Origin: Campylobacter gastrosuis
Lineage (GTDB): Bacteria; Campylobacterota; Campylobacteria; Campylobacterales; Campylobacteraceae
Direction: 5' to 3'
NCBI RefSeq assembly: GCF_030249845.1
Contig: NZ_JANURM010000002.1
Span: 1-64,000, forward strand
DNA length: 64,000 bases
The notes beneath the pieces were generated by a model, which was not told the origin of the DNA, searched no databases, and saw only the letters and a list, made by a program, of their open reading frames with translations. Position numbers and translations under genes: made by a program. Shown one piece after another: positions 7,052 to 13,336 of the stretch (its first letter is position 1; every line of letters begins with the position of its first letter).

Positions 7052-7246
7052 ATGTTTTGTCCTTACTGCGGATATGAGAAGACTAAGGTGGGAGCTACCA
7101 TAAAAGGCCTTGAAACTATACGCTTTAGAAAGTGTGATAACTGCAAACAGACTTGGACTACCATAGAGAGTGTAAAGCCAAATGATGAGTATCTTGAAAA
7201 CTTCATAAAGATTAGATATGAGTGTAATCATAAAAGAGCTAACTAG
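7052..7246 (+). CDS. Small zinc-ribbon protein (Com/Ogr/NrdR-like)
   Basis: 64 residues with CPYC at 3-6 and CDNC near 29-32, a treble-clef/zinc-ribbon pair. The spacing and the TWTTIES sequence resemble the NrdR-type zinc ribbon, while the gene position resembles Com or Ogr regulators of Mu and P2 phages. It may be a regulator of late transcription or translation. It overlaps the gpG-like gene by 29 bases. ATG after AACAGGAGTAAAG. The zinc-binding fold is clear; the biological role is inferred. Confidence 0.7.
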   Translation: MFCPYCGYEKTKVGATIKGLETIRFRKCDNCKQTWTTIESVKPNDEYLENFIKIRYECNHKRAN

Positions 7247-7688
7247 CCTTGAAGCAAGACTAAAAAATATAGAAAGCAATACCCTTAAAAAGAGTCTATT
7301 TGATGATATAGGAAATATGACATCAAATACTATAAAAGATGCCTTTGTAGATGAGAGTTCGCCGTTTGGCGATAAGTGGCAAGAGCTAAGCAATAAGACA
7401 AAAGAGTATAAAAAGAAAAAAGGTAAATCAAGTAAAATTTTAAGAGATAGCGGCAACCTATACTCAAAATGGGAAGTAAGAAGCACTGCAAATAGTGTAA
7501 CCGTATCAAACAACTCACAAAATAACGACTTTGCATACGGTTTATCTCATCAATACGGCTCTAACAAAAGAAATATCCCCGCACGTCCTTTTTTGCCTGT
7601 GGATAAAAGCGGAAATTTAGAGAAAAAACTAAAATCAAATATCAAAAAACTAATCATATCAAGAACTACAAAAGAGCTAAATAGATAA
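7218..7688 (+). CDS. Phage virion morphogenesis protein (Mu gpG-like)
   Basis: 156 residues of the phage virion morphogenesis family (PF05069, Mu gpG / P2 gpS type), needed for tail or head completion. Features are a conserved SSPFGDKWQELSNKTKEY segment, LRDSGNLYSKW, the histidine-containing HQYGSNKRNIPARPFL motif and a helical C-terminus. It is the last plus-strand gene before the tRNA-like RNA region. The other head genes lie on the opposite strand or beyond them, so it is separated from its functional partners. Confidence 0.85.
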   Translation: MSVIIKELTSLEARLKNIESNTLKKSLFDDIGNMTSNTIKDAFVDESSPFGDKWQELSNKTKEYKKKKGKSSKILRDSGNLYSKWEVRSTANSVTVSNNSQNNDFAYGLSHQYGSNKRNIPARPFLPVDKSGNLEKKLKSNIKKLIISRTTKELNR

Positions 7689-7693
7689 AAACG

Positions 7694-7702
7694 TGGTATA
7701 TT
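7694..7702 (+). promoter_or_regulatory. Extended -10 promoter of tRNA-like RNA set 1
   Basis: TGGTATATT with the next bases ATG. A start near 7709-7712 would fall just before the first tRNA-like element at 7716. It lies 5 bases after the gpG-like stop. Confidence 0.6.
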
Positions 7703-7715
7703 ATGCAGATAAGTT

Positions 7716-7802
7716 GGGGTGAAGATTGCTAAGTCTTATGACGGGTAATAGCGTGAGGCACATAGTGCTCTTTATGTTGTGGGCTTAAATCCTACCCACC
7801 CC
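7716..7802 (+). ncRNA. tRNA-like RNA A
   Basis: 87 bases. Acceptor-like stem GGGGTG (7716-7721) with CACCCC (7797-7802). A 6-base linker AAGATT leads to a D-like stem GCTA (7728-7731)/TAGC (7749-7752) whose 17-base loop starts AG and contains GGGTA. T-arm GTGGG (7779-7783), loop CTTAAAT, CCTAC (7791-7795). Where an anticodon arm should be there is a short hairpin (GCAC-ATA-GTGC) with a 3-base loop. No encoded CCA. It is the most divergent member; the D-arm could instead fold as AGATT/AGTCT at 7723-7736. Confidence 0.6.
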
Positions 7803-7817
7803 TTTTAAATATTAAGG

Positions 7818-7890
7818 TCAAGTAGCTATGCACCAGTATAAGGCAGGTGAGTGATTTACACGTATGGCGGTTTAAGTCCGCACTGCTTGA
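7818..7890 (+). ncRNA. tRNA-like RNA B1
   Basis: 73 bases. Acceptor TCAAGTAG (7818-7825)/CTGCTTGA (7883-7890), 8 bp with one G-U. Linker CTATG. D-arm CACC (7831-7834), loop AGTATAAGGCA, GGTG (7846-7849). Anticodon position: only GTG-ATTTA-CAC (7851-7861). T-arm GCGG/CCGC with loop TTTAAGT (7871-7877). It is about 87% alike to B2 (8189-8262). Differences in the D-stem (A-T versus G-C) and acceptor (T-G versus T-A) preserve pairing. Confidence 0.75.
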
Positions 7891-7894
7891 ATAT

Positions 7895-7984
7895 GTAGGG
7901 CAGATGGCAGCAGAGAGTGTAGCTGGACGTCGCCACTAGATGGAACAACGGCGGTTATCGTGGGTTCAAGTCCCACCGCCCTAC
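7895..7984 (+). ncRNA. tRNA-like RNA C
   Basis: 90 bases, only 4 bases after B1, so a shared primary transcript is likely. Acceptor GTAGGGC (7895-7901)/GCCCTAC (7978-7984). Linker AGATGG. D-arm CAGC (7908-7911), loop AGAGAGTGTA, GCTG (7922-7925). Mini hairpin CCA-CTAGA-TGG (7933-7943) at the anticodon position. Extra arm AAC-GGCG-GTT (7947-7956). Perfect T-arm GTGGG-TTCAAGT-CCCAC (7960-7976) with a canonical T-loop. No 5-bp/7-base anticodon arm can be drawn. Confidence 0.75.
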
Positions 7985-8128
7985 TTAACCTTTTTAATCT
8001 CACCATTTTTTAGTAATGTAAAAAATTCTTGCCTAAAAAACTTATCAAGCGTTATCACGTAATTTTTTACCTTAAATTTTTTATGCATTTTTGAAATTTC
8101 TAGTGGGGGCTTTTGTGTAACTAATCAT
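7981..8128 (-). other. Two overlapping short minus-strand ORFs in the RNA-set spacer
   Basis: On the minus strand an ATG at 8128, preceded by AAAAAGGAATAAAA, opens a 15-codon ORF ending at 8081. A second ATG at 8088 overlaps it (ATGCATAA) and gives 35 residues (MHKKFKVKNYVITLDKFFRQ...) ending at 7981. They could be a leader/peptide pair or one gene broken by a frameshift. Otherwise the AT-rich spacer 7985-8168 shows nothing recognisable. Confidence 0.25.
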
Positions 8129-8168
8129 TTTTATTCCTTTTTTTAAATTTTGCTAATTTTTGTTTTTT

Positions 8169-8177
8169 TGATATAAT
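8169..8177 (+). promoter_or_regulatory. Extended -10 promoter of tRNA-like RNA set 2
   Basis: TGATATAAT preceded by T-runs (8132-8169), the usual Campylobacter promoter form. A start near 8184-8186 falls just before tRNA-like B2 at 8189. Confidence 0.7.
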
Positions 8178-8188
8178 TCCGCAATAGG

Positions 8189-8262
8189 TCAAGTAGCTAT
8201 GCGCCAGTATAAGGTAGGCGAGTGGCTTTACACATATGGCGGTTCGAGTCCGCACTACTTGA
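8189..8262 (+). ncRNA. tRNA-like RNA B2
   Basis: 74 bases. Perfect 8-bp acceptor TCAAGTAG (8189-8196)/CTACTTGA (8255-8262). Linker CTATG. D-arm CGCC, loop AGTATAAGGTA with the GG expected at positions 18-19, GGCG. Mini hairpin GTG-GCTTTA-CAC at the anticodon position. T-arm GCGG/CCGC with canonical loop TTCGAGT (8243-8249). A run of nine T's (8263-8271) follows the acceptor stem. Second copy of B1 with compensatory differences. Confidence 0.78.
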
Positions 8263-8275
8263 TTTTTTTTTAAAA

Positions 8276-8356
8276 TGAGACAATAGATGCAACAGAGAGG
8301 GCAGTTGGCAGCCAAAAGGGTGTGGATGGTGGATTTCGATTTCCAACGTTGTCTCA
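8276..8356 (+). ncRNA. tRNA-like RNA D
   Basis: 81 bases. Perfect 8-bp acceptor TGAGACAA (8276-8283)/TTGTCTCA (8349-8356). Linker TAGATG. D-arm CAAC (8290-8293), loop AGAGAGGGCA, GTTG (8304-8307), alike in loop to C but with A-T replacing G-C in the stem. Mini hairpin GCC-AAAAG-GGT (8311-8321). T-arm TGGA/TCCA with an 8-base loop containing TTCGA. Its last 3 bases overlap the stop codon of the opposing MuF gene. T-rich sequence follows. Confidence 0.7.
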
Positions 8357-9547
8357 TTTTATTTTTTCATATCTCTTTTTGTTTTTTAAAATCCCTTTGT
8401 AATTAATAATAGGCATTTTGCTAATTGTTGCAATAAAGTTATCTGTTCTAAATTTTTCTAATACATAATTTAGATGTATCGCTGTGTAATTTATCATTTT
8501 ATCGTCTTGTAAAGAACCATAAAAATATAATAACCTTTTTTCATCTGTATCATAAAACACGTGCTTAGCTTCATCAAATACACCAACAACGCCCCTTATT
8601 TCAGCCACGTTTGGCTTTTTATTTTTTGGCTTAGTATCACGCATAATGTGTGAAATGGTGTTTTGATAAATGGCAATACTGCTAGCTTTTAACGCCACGC
8701 CTTGCTTGGCTAGGGTGTCTTTGATATTTGGTTTAACTTCGCCAATCTGTGCGATTTGGTAGGCTTTGTTTTTAATGATATTGCCACTAAGCACAGCGTT
8801 TAACATATCATCAAGTCCCCTTTGCCAAGTCTTGATTTTTATGGCTTTAAAATCATCAGCGCCGCCGCCTTTTTTTATAAGCAAATCTTGCAAATTTTGG
8901 CTTTCATCTTTAAAAGAATACGCCCAGTCAGCGGTGGCTATGTTTGGCAGGGTTTTAATGTTTGTAACGTGATAGCCTTTGCTTTTAATCTCAAATTCGT
9001 TTAAAACCTGCACTTCACACCGACAGCCCCAGTCATTTGGCGGATAGTTTTTATCCCAAAATTTATGTGTTTTTGGCAGGATTAAGCCGTGAAGTTTAGC
9101 GTGTGTAGGACGCGTCTTACTATCAAGCACTGCAATATAGCGAAAATACTCACCAGTAGCGTTCATCTGGCTTTCATATCTAGATTTTGCATAGCTTACA
9201 CGCATATTGGTTTCATAAATTCTTTTTAAGCGTTTAGCTCCTACATAAATTTCTTTTACTTCGCCACTTTTTGGATTTGTTACGCTGACATTGCCTAGCC
9301 AGCCTTTTTTTGCCAAAGTAGGCTTTAAACTCTCGCTCCACTCTTTAAAGCCTTGTCCATTTTTAAGTGCTATTTCTAAGCTTTGCTTTATGTCATCAAG
9401 CAAATCAAGCCTTGTTATTTTTGCTATCGTAAAGGCTCTTAAATGAGCCTCGTGTATAATTTCATCATAATCAAAATGTAGCTCACTTTTTCGCCCAGCT
9501 AAAACGTTTAAAGTGTTTATTGGCTTATCAAAAAAATTAATTTTCAT
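8354..9547 (-). CDS. Mu F-like minor head protein with C-terminal extension
   Basis: 397 residues, minor head morphogenesis protein of the SPP1 gp7/MuF family (PF04233), acting at the portal vertex. The family core is around 110-185: RIYETNMRVSYAKSRY, then DSKTRPTHAKLHGLILP and NDWGCRCEVQ. The remaining ~130 residues, with RDTKPKNKKPNVAEIRGVV and LLYFYGSLQDDKMINYTAIH, look like the variable MuF C-terminal domains. Some of those belong to the barnase/EndoU/ColicinE5-like nuclease group. Which type is present here is not clear. It overlaps the portal gene by 11 bases. Confidence 0.85.
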   Translation of the reverse strand: MKINFFDKPINTLNVLAGRKSELHFDYDEIIHEAHLRAFTIAKITRLDLLDDIKQSLEIALKNGQGFKEWSESLKPTLAKKGWLGNVSVTNPKSGEVKEIYVGAKRLKRIYETNMRVSYAKSRYESQMNATGEYFRYIAVLDSKTRPTHAKLHGLILPKTHKFWDKNYPPNDWGCRCEVQVLNEFEIKSKGYHVTNIKTLPNIATADWAYSFKDESQNLQDLLIKKGGGADDFKAIKIKTWQRGLDDMLNAVLSGNIIKNKAYQIAQIGEVKPNIKDTLAKQGVALKASSIAIYQNTISHIMRDTKPKNKKPNVAEIRGVVGVFDEAKHVFYDTDEKRLLYFYGSLQDDKMINYTAIHLNYVLEKFRTDNFIATISKMPIINYKGILKNKKRYEKIK

Positions 9548-10937
9548 AGCCTAAAATCTCGCTGTTTGCAATGGCGTTTATTAAATACGCTTCTAATTTT
9601 TCTAATGGGATATCGGTTTTTAACTCATTTAATTTTTTAAAAGCCTCTTCAAAGGTAAAGCTATCTTTTAAAATCTCATTTAACACGCCTTCAATCTCTG
9701 TTAAAACGCTTTTTTCTGCGTTTTGATAATCGGTGCTTTGCAGTGCTAAGTCAAACTTATCCAGCGCTAAATTTTGCTTAGTGCTGTTAAGTTCTAAAAT
9801 GGTGCTTTTATTGTTTTCTTGCTTGTTTTGCTTTAATTTTAACCCCTTAATTTTAAAGGTTTGTTCTAAAAATTCAGCCGGAATTTCATAACCCATATTA
9901 TTTATCCGCTCATAAACTAGCGATAAAAGCTCCTCATCAGTTTCAAGTCCTGCATCAAGTGCCACCTTAAAAGGTTTAACATTGCTAAAATTTAGACTTA
10001 GTATGGCATAAACTAGCTCTTTTAGGCTAGCTGACATTACTCCAGCATCAAAGCGTAAAATATCTTGCCTTACTTCGTTATGCACACGCCCTAGTGCTTG
10101 TGTGCCGTTTGTTTGGGAGTTACCAGCTAGAATCTGCCCTGTGATAGACTTTGATATAGCTTCATCGCAGTATCTTATAAAGTCTAAGAAAGTACCTTTA
10201 TCAACATTACCATTTATAAGATTGACTAAGTCGTCTTTGCCAAATAGTCCAACTCCATTGGCTCTTAAATTTACGGCTGCTTCTATGATGGCTTCACTTT
10301 GGTTTTCGTCAGCCACTGCATCTGAGTTTATAACTAGCGGTGGAACAGAGAGTGCGTCAAAGTAGCTCATATACTTTGATATAACTAGATGTTTTAGTGC
10401 AGCTATGGTTACTATGCGATACATTAAACTTTGAGTGATTATATCTCCACTATCGGTTGGGTGGTAGTGCAACCAAAAAAGCTCACTATCATCATCAACA
10501 AAAACCCTATCAAAGCTCTGTTTTAGATATAGTCTATCATCTTTGTCAGTGTTAAAGTATCTTGGCTCAATGTATTTAAAGTCAGGTAATATCTTGCCGT
10601 CATCGTTTTTATACTGCTTTAAAAAAGGTGCAAAACCATAAGCGATAGCTGAGCTCATATCAAAAAGTAGTCTTTTAAATTTAGCATTTTCTAAATAGTT
10701 AGATATAAACTCGTTTTGTGTTTTATCTTCACTCTCATAAAAAAGTGGTAAAGAGCAGACATACACTCTTCTTTTAAAAATTTCAGAGCCTATCTGTGTA
10801 TCGGTGGTCTTAAAATACTCATAAACCTTTACTAAACTTTCTAAATTTTGACCTGTTATAGCTGTTTTTACCAAATCATAACTTACAGAGCCTAGAATAT
10901 CAGCCTTATCGGTTCGTTTTAAAACTATTTTTTTCAT
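9537..10937 (-). CDS. Portal protein (Mu gp29-like, DUF935)
   Basis: 466 residues of the DUF935/Mu gp29 family, the dodecameric channel through which DNA is packaged and ejected. Support: the ILAGNSQTNGTQALGRVHNEV motif (split here as ILAGNSQTNG and TQALGRVHNE) near 270-290, PEYRYFNTD-like EPRYFNTDKDDRLYL near 145, and a C-terminal AEFLEQTFKIKGLK segment. Length is normal for the family (about 450-520). Stop of the terminase gene and start of this gene share one base, so terminase, portal and MuF form a minus-strand operon. Confidence 0.87.
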   Translation of the reverse strand: MKKIVLKRTDKADILGSVSYDLVKTAITGQNLESLVKVYEYFKTTDTQIGSEIFKRRVYVCSLPLFYESEDKTQNEFISNYLENAKFKRLLFDMSSAIAYGFAPFLKQYKNDDGKILPDFKYIEPRYFNTDKDDRLYLKQSFDRVFVDDDSELFWLHYHPTDSGDIITQSLMYRIVTIAALKHLVISKYMSYFDALSVPPLVINSDAVADENQSEAIIEAAVNLRANGVGLFGKDDLVNLINGNVDKGTFLDFIRYCDEAISKSITGQILAGNSQTNGTQALGRVHNEVRQDILRFDAGVMSASLKELVYAILSLNFSNVKPFKVALDAGLETDEELLSLVYERINNMGYEIPAEFLEQTFKIKGLKLKQNKQENNKSTILELNSTKQNLALDKFDLALQSTDYQNAEKSVLTEIEGVLNEILKDSFTFEEAFKKLNELKTDIPLEKLEAYLINAIANSEILGYEN

Positions 10938-12487
10938 TAACTATACCTTTGTTTTATTGATTTTATTATATTTTTGCTTTTCTTTGTTAGTCTATTTAAT
11001 GCCCTATAATCAGCCACTCCAACTGATGAGGCTATCCTAAATGCCATTTCAGAAGCGTCTAATAAATCATCGTGCGGCGCTTTTGGATATGTATCAAGCT
11101 CCTCAATAAGCAGTGTGTTATCTACACATACCATAATCGTGCCGTCCGTAACATAAGGGGCAAATGAGTCTAGGCGAAGCTCTTTTGCGACTGAGTTTTT
11201 AAGCTCACAAACACTTAATGTTATGCCCTTTTTGGCACACTCCTCTTTTAGCTTATCCTTAAAAAACTCTTGAAATGCAATAGTTTCAATTGCGATTTTT
11301 ATTGGCTTACCTAGCATTAAAAGTCCTAAGTAGAGCTGCATTATCTTTGTTATCATAATATCAGGCTTTAACTTATAGCCCTTTGTGTCTAGATAATACT
11401 GCTTATCTTTTTTGCCAAGCAAGGCAACACCAAAATAATCGCCCCTAGTTTTGCCAAGTGCTGGGTCAATGCCTATGTAATAAGCATCGCAAACTGGCAT
11501 AACGTCAAATGTTTTATACTCGCTAAAAATAGCTCCGTCTTTGCTTAACGGCTCGTTTTGATACTCTGAATAAAAGCTCTCTTTATCATCTAAAAAGTCG
11601 GTTAAAATAGCCCTTTTATCAAGGCTCTCATCATCAAGCACCATATTTATAATCTTGGCTTTTTTAATATTGTCTTTATTTAGCTCATCAATATTATCTG
11701 GAAATTTAACAACTAATGGGAAGTTAAAGCTAATAAATGAGTTTAGCCGTTTAATCCTAGCAAGTAAGCCGTCGTGATGAAGCCTTGTGCCAACGACGAT
11801 AATATTATAGGTGCTATCGTGTCTGCTAGGTAGCTTTAAAACAGCTTTTCTAAACCATTTATAGAGCTTTTCACGCTGTTTTAAAGACTCCACGTTTTCA
11901 TCATTTTCTATATCGTCAGCAATGATGATATCAGGGCGTTTGCCTAAAAAATTCGTGCCTCTTATCTTTTTGCCAGAACCAAAAAATTTAATCTTTTTAG
12001 GGGTGCTGTTTGTTAAAAATATAAACTCATCGCCACGCCATTTCTCGCCTAGGCTTATTTTAAAATCGTTAATTAGCTTTGAGTTGTTTTCAAGCTCCAC
12101 TTTTATCGTGTCTGCACTTTCGGTGGCAATATCAAGCGTTGAGCTTACGACTATGGCGTAATTTTTACGATTTGTAAGCAAAAGCCATAAGGTGTGAAGT
12201 CTTGTAATAAGCGTGGTTTTTGCCCCACCCCTGTAAGCTTCTATTAAAATATGCCTGTTTTTTTGGCAGGTTTTTTCAAGCTCGTTATAAACAAATAGCC
12301 TAAATTTACTCTGCTCTTTAAAGCTATCTACATTAAAACCGCTCTGTAATCCTAGCTGGTGGCTAAAATATTCAAGCACGAAAAATTTAAAATCATCACA
12401 GGCTCTTTTATATCTTAAATCGCCATTGCCATCAAGGATGTTTGGCAGCGATTTTAAATAATTTTCTAATTCTTTAATATTCATCAC
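10937..12487 (-). CDS. Large terminase subunit (Mu gp28-like)
   Basis: 516 residues, ATPase and nuclease that packages phage DNA. Walker A-like AYRGGAKTT at about 83-91, Walker B DIIIADDIEND near 187-197, and the nuclease domain opens with YIGIDPALGKTRGDYFG (about 337) containing the first metal-binding Asp; a later HDDLLDASEMAF carries another acidic cluster. This is the Mu/B3 gp28 type, used for headful packaging of phage with flanking host DNA. It leads a minus-strand operon with the portal and MuF genes. Confidence 0.9.
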   Translation of the reverse strand: MMNIKELENYLKSLPNILDGNGDLRYKRACDDFKFFVLEYFSHQLGLQSGFNVDSFKEQSKFRLFVYNELEKTCQKNRHILIEAYRGGAKTTLITRLHTLWLLLTNRKNYAIVVSSTLDIATESADTIKVELENNSKLINDFKISLGEKWRGDEFIFLTNSTPKKIKFFGSGKKIRGTNFLGKRPDIIIADDIENDENVESLKQREKLYKWFRKAVLKLPSRHDSTYNIIVVGTRLHHDGLLARIKRLNSFISFNFPLVVKFPDNIDELNKDNIKKAKIINMVLDDESLDKRAILTDFLDDKESFYSEYQNEPLSKDGAIFSEYKTFDVMPVCDAYYIGIDPALGKTRGDYFGVALLGKKDKQYYLDTKGYKLKPDIMITKIMQLYLGLLMLGKPIKIAIETIAFQEFFKDKLKEECAKKGITLSVCELKNSVAKELRLDSFAPYVTDGTIMVCVDNTLLIEELDTYPKAPHDDLLDASEMAFRIASSVGVADYRALNRLTKKSKNIIKSIKQRYS

Positions 12488-12491
12488 TCAA

Positions 12492-12546
12492 AAACCCCTT
12501 TTAAAAATGTTTAAACCCCTTTTAAAAACGTTTAAATCCCTTTTGG
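12492..12546. repeat. 21-bp tandem repeat, 2.6 copies
   Basis: Units at 12492-12512 and 12513-12533 differ at one base (AAACCCCTTTTAAAAATGTTT versus ...ACGTTT); a third partial copy follows to 12546. It lies upstream of the large terminase gene. The core CTTTTAAAAATGTTTAAA recurs inverted at 1221-1238. Candidate binding site for a phage protein. Confidence 0.65.
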
Positions 12547-12605
12547 TAATATCAGAGTATAGGCAAGAGCTAAAACGCTTTAAAATGGCTTGTTTTTGCA
12601 AGTTT

Positions 12606-13076
12606 TTAATTTTTATCACTTTTAACCACTTTTAAGATGATAGCTTCGGCGTTTTGGCTTAGCCAGTTAGCCACTTCGTTTTGTTTGTGAGAAATAGCAA
12701 GTTCTGCTATGCTTTTAATGGTAAGCTTTGCTGTTTTTAGCTCAATCTCTTTTTGATTTATTTGGCGTGGAGCTTTTATAGACCAGTATGTTTTTGCAAA
12801 TTTATGTAGATTTTCTATGTGCTCAGGCGATAGCGTCCCGGCTTCTTGTAAAAATTTCTCGTAATTTTGTATTAGGCTATTTACAAACAACGCCTCTTTA
12901 TTTTCAAGCTCCTCTTCGCTTCTTAAATTTGAAAGCTTTAAAGCGTCCCAGTCAATGCCTCTTTTAAAATCAGCCTTTTTGTGATAGTAAAATGTTTGCC
13001 TTGATATATTTAAAGCAGTGCAAAGCTCATCTATGCTTTTTCCACTTACATATAAATCTTTTACACTATCTTTCAT
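12606..13076 (-). CDS. Small terminase subunit (Mu gp27-like, DUF1804)
   Basis: 156 residues with an N-terminal HTH (VKDLYVSGKSIDELCTALNI, then SRQTFYYHKK) for recognising packaging sites. A helical middle and a C-terminal IAELAISHKQNEVANWLSQN follow; this fits DUF1804/Mu gp27, the small subunit partner of gp28. It is the first gene of the minus-strand head block, 118 bases before terL, with the tandem repeat between them. The divergent plus-strand protease gene starts 260 bases away. Confidence 0.78.
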   Translation of the reverse strand: MKDSVKDLYVSGKSIDELCTALNISRQTFYYHKKADFKRGIDWDALKLSNLRSEEELENKEALFVNSLIQNYEKFLQEAGTLSPEHIENLHKFAKTYWSIKAPRQINQKEIELKTAKLTIKSIAELAISHKQNEVANWLSQNAEAIILKVVKSDKN

Positions 13077-13114
13077 ATTTATGGCTTGTCTTTTCGGTGC
13101 TTTTTGCGGAGCTA

Positions 13115-13164
13115 GTTAAAATTTAACTCGATAGACAAAACGTCTTATCTCGCTAAATTTTAAC
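13115..13164. promoter_or_regulatory. Long imperfect palindrome in the divergent intergenic region
   Basis: GTTAAAATTTA (13115-13125) pairs with TAAATTTTAAC (13154-13164); the inner parts also pair with interruptions. It lies at the start of the terminase block, between divergent late operons. Possible operator. Confidence 0.45.
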
Positions 13165-13262
13165 GTCGCAACCACCAAAAATTCTTGAAAATACTTCGCC
13201 TTCTCCTTTCTTTTAAATTCATATTTACCAAACAACACTTTAACAGAAATATTTTTTTATCT

Positions 13263-13289
13263 CACTCTAAATAGCGGTTATTTAGAGTG
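13263..13289. promoter_or_regulatory. 11-bp perfect inverted repeat before the protease gene
   Basis: CACTCTAAATA (13263-13273), GCGGT, TATTTAGAGTG (13279-13289), 47 bases before the protease/scaffold start. It could be a late-regulator site or a 5' stem-loop. T-rich DNA follows, so a terminator cannot be excluded. Confidence 0.5.
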
Positions 13290-13336
13290 GATTTATTTTT
13301 AAAAATTCTTACAATTGGCAAAACGAAAGGTGAGAT

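Noticed and set aside
7716-8356. Ordinary functional tRNA genes in the phage
   Set aside because: The acceptor, D- and T-arms fit, but no element has a 5-bp anticodon stem with a 7-base loop and U33, the acceptor-D linker is 5-6 rather than 2 bases, and none encodes CCA although the host tRNA-Leu does. They are listed as tRNA-like RNAs.
8121-8357. 78-aa minus-strand ORF across the second tRNA-like set
   Set aside because: It is antisense to two structured RNAs, has no ribosome site and an unnatural Cys/Arg-rich composition.
12492-12546. CRISPR array
   Set aside because: The repeats are tandem without unique spacers, and there are no cas genes in the window.
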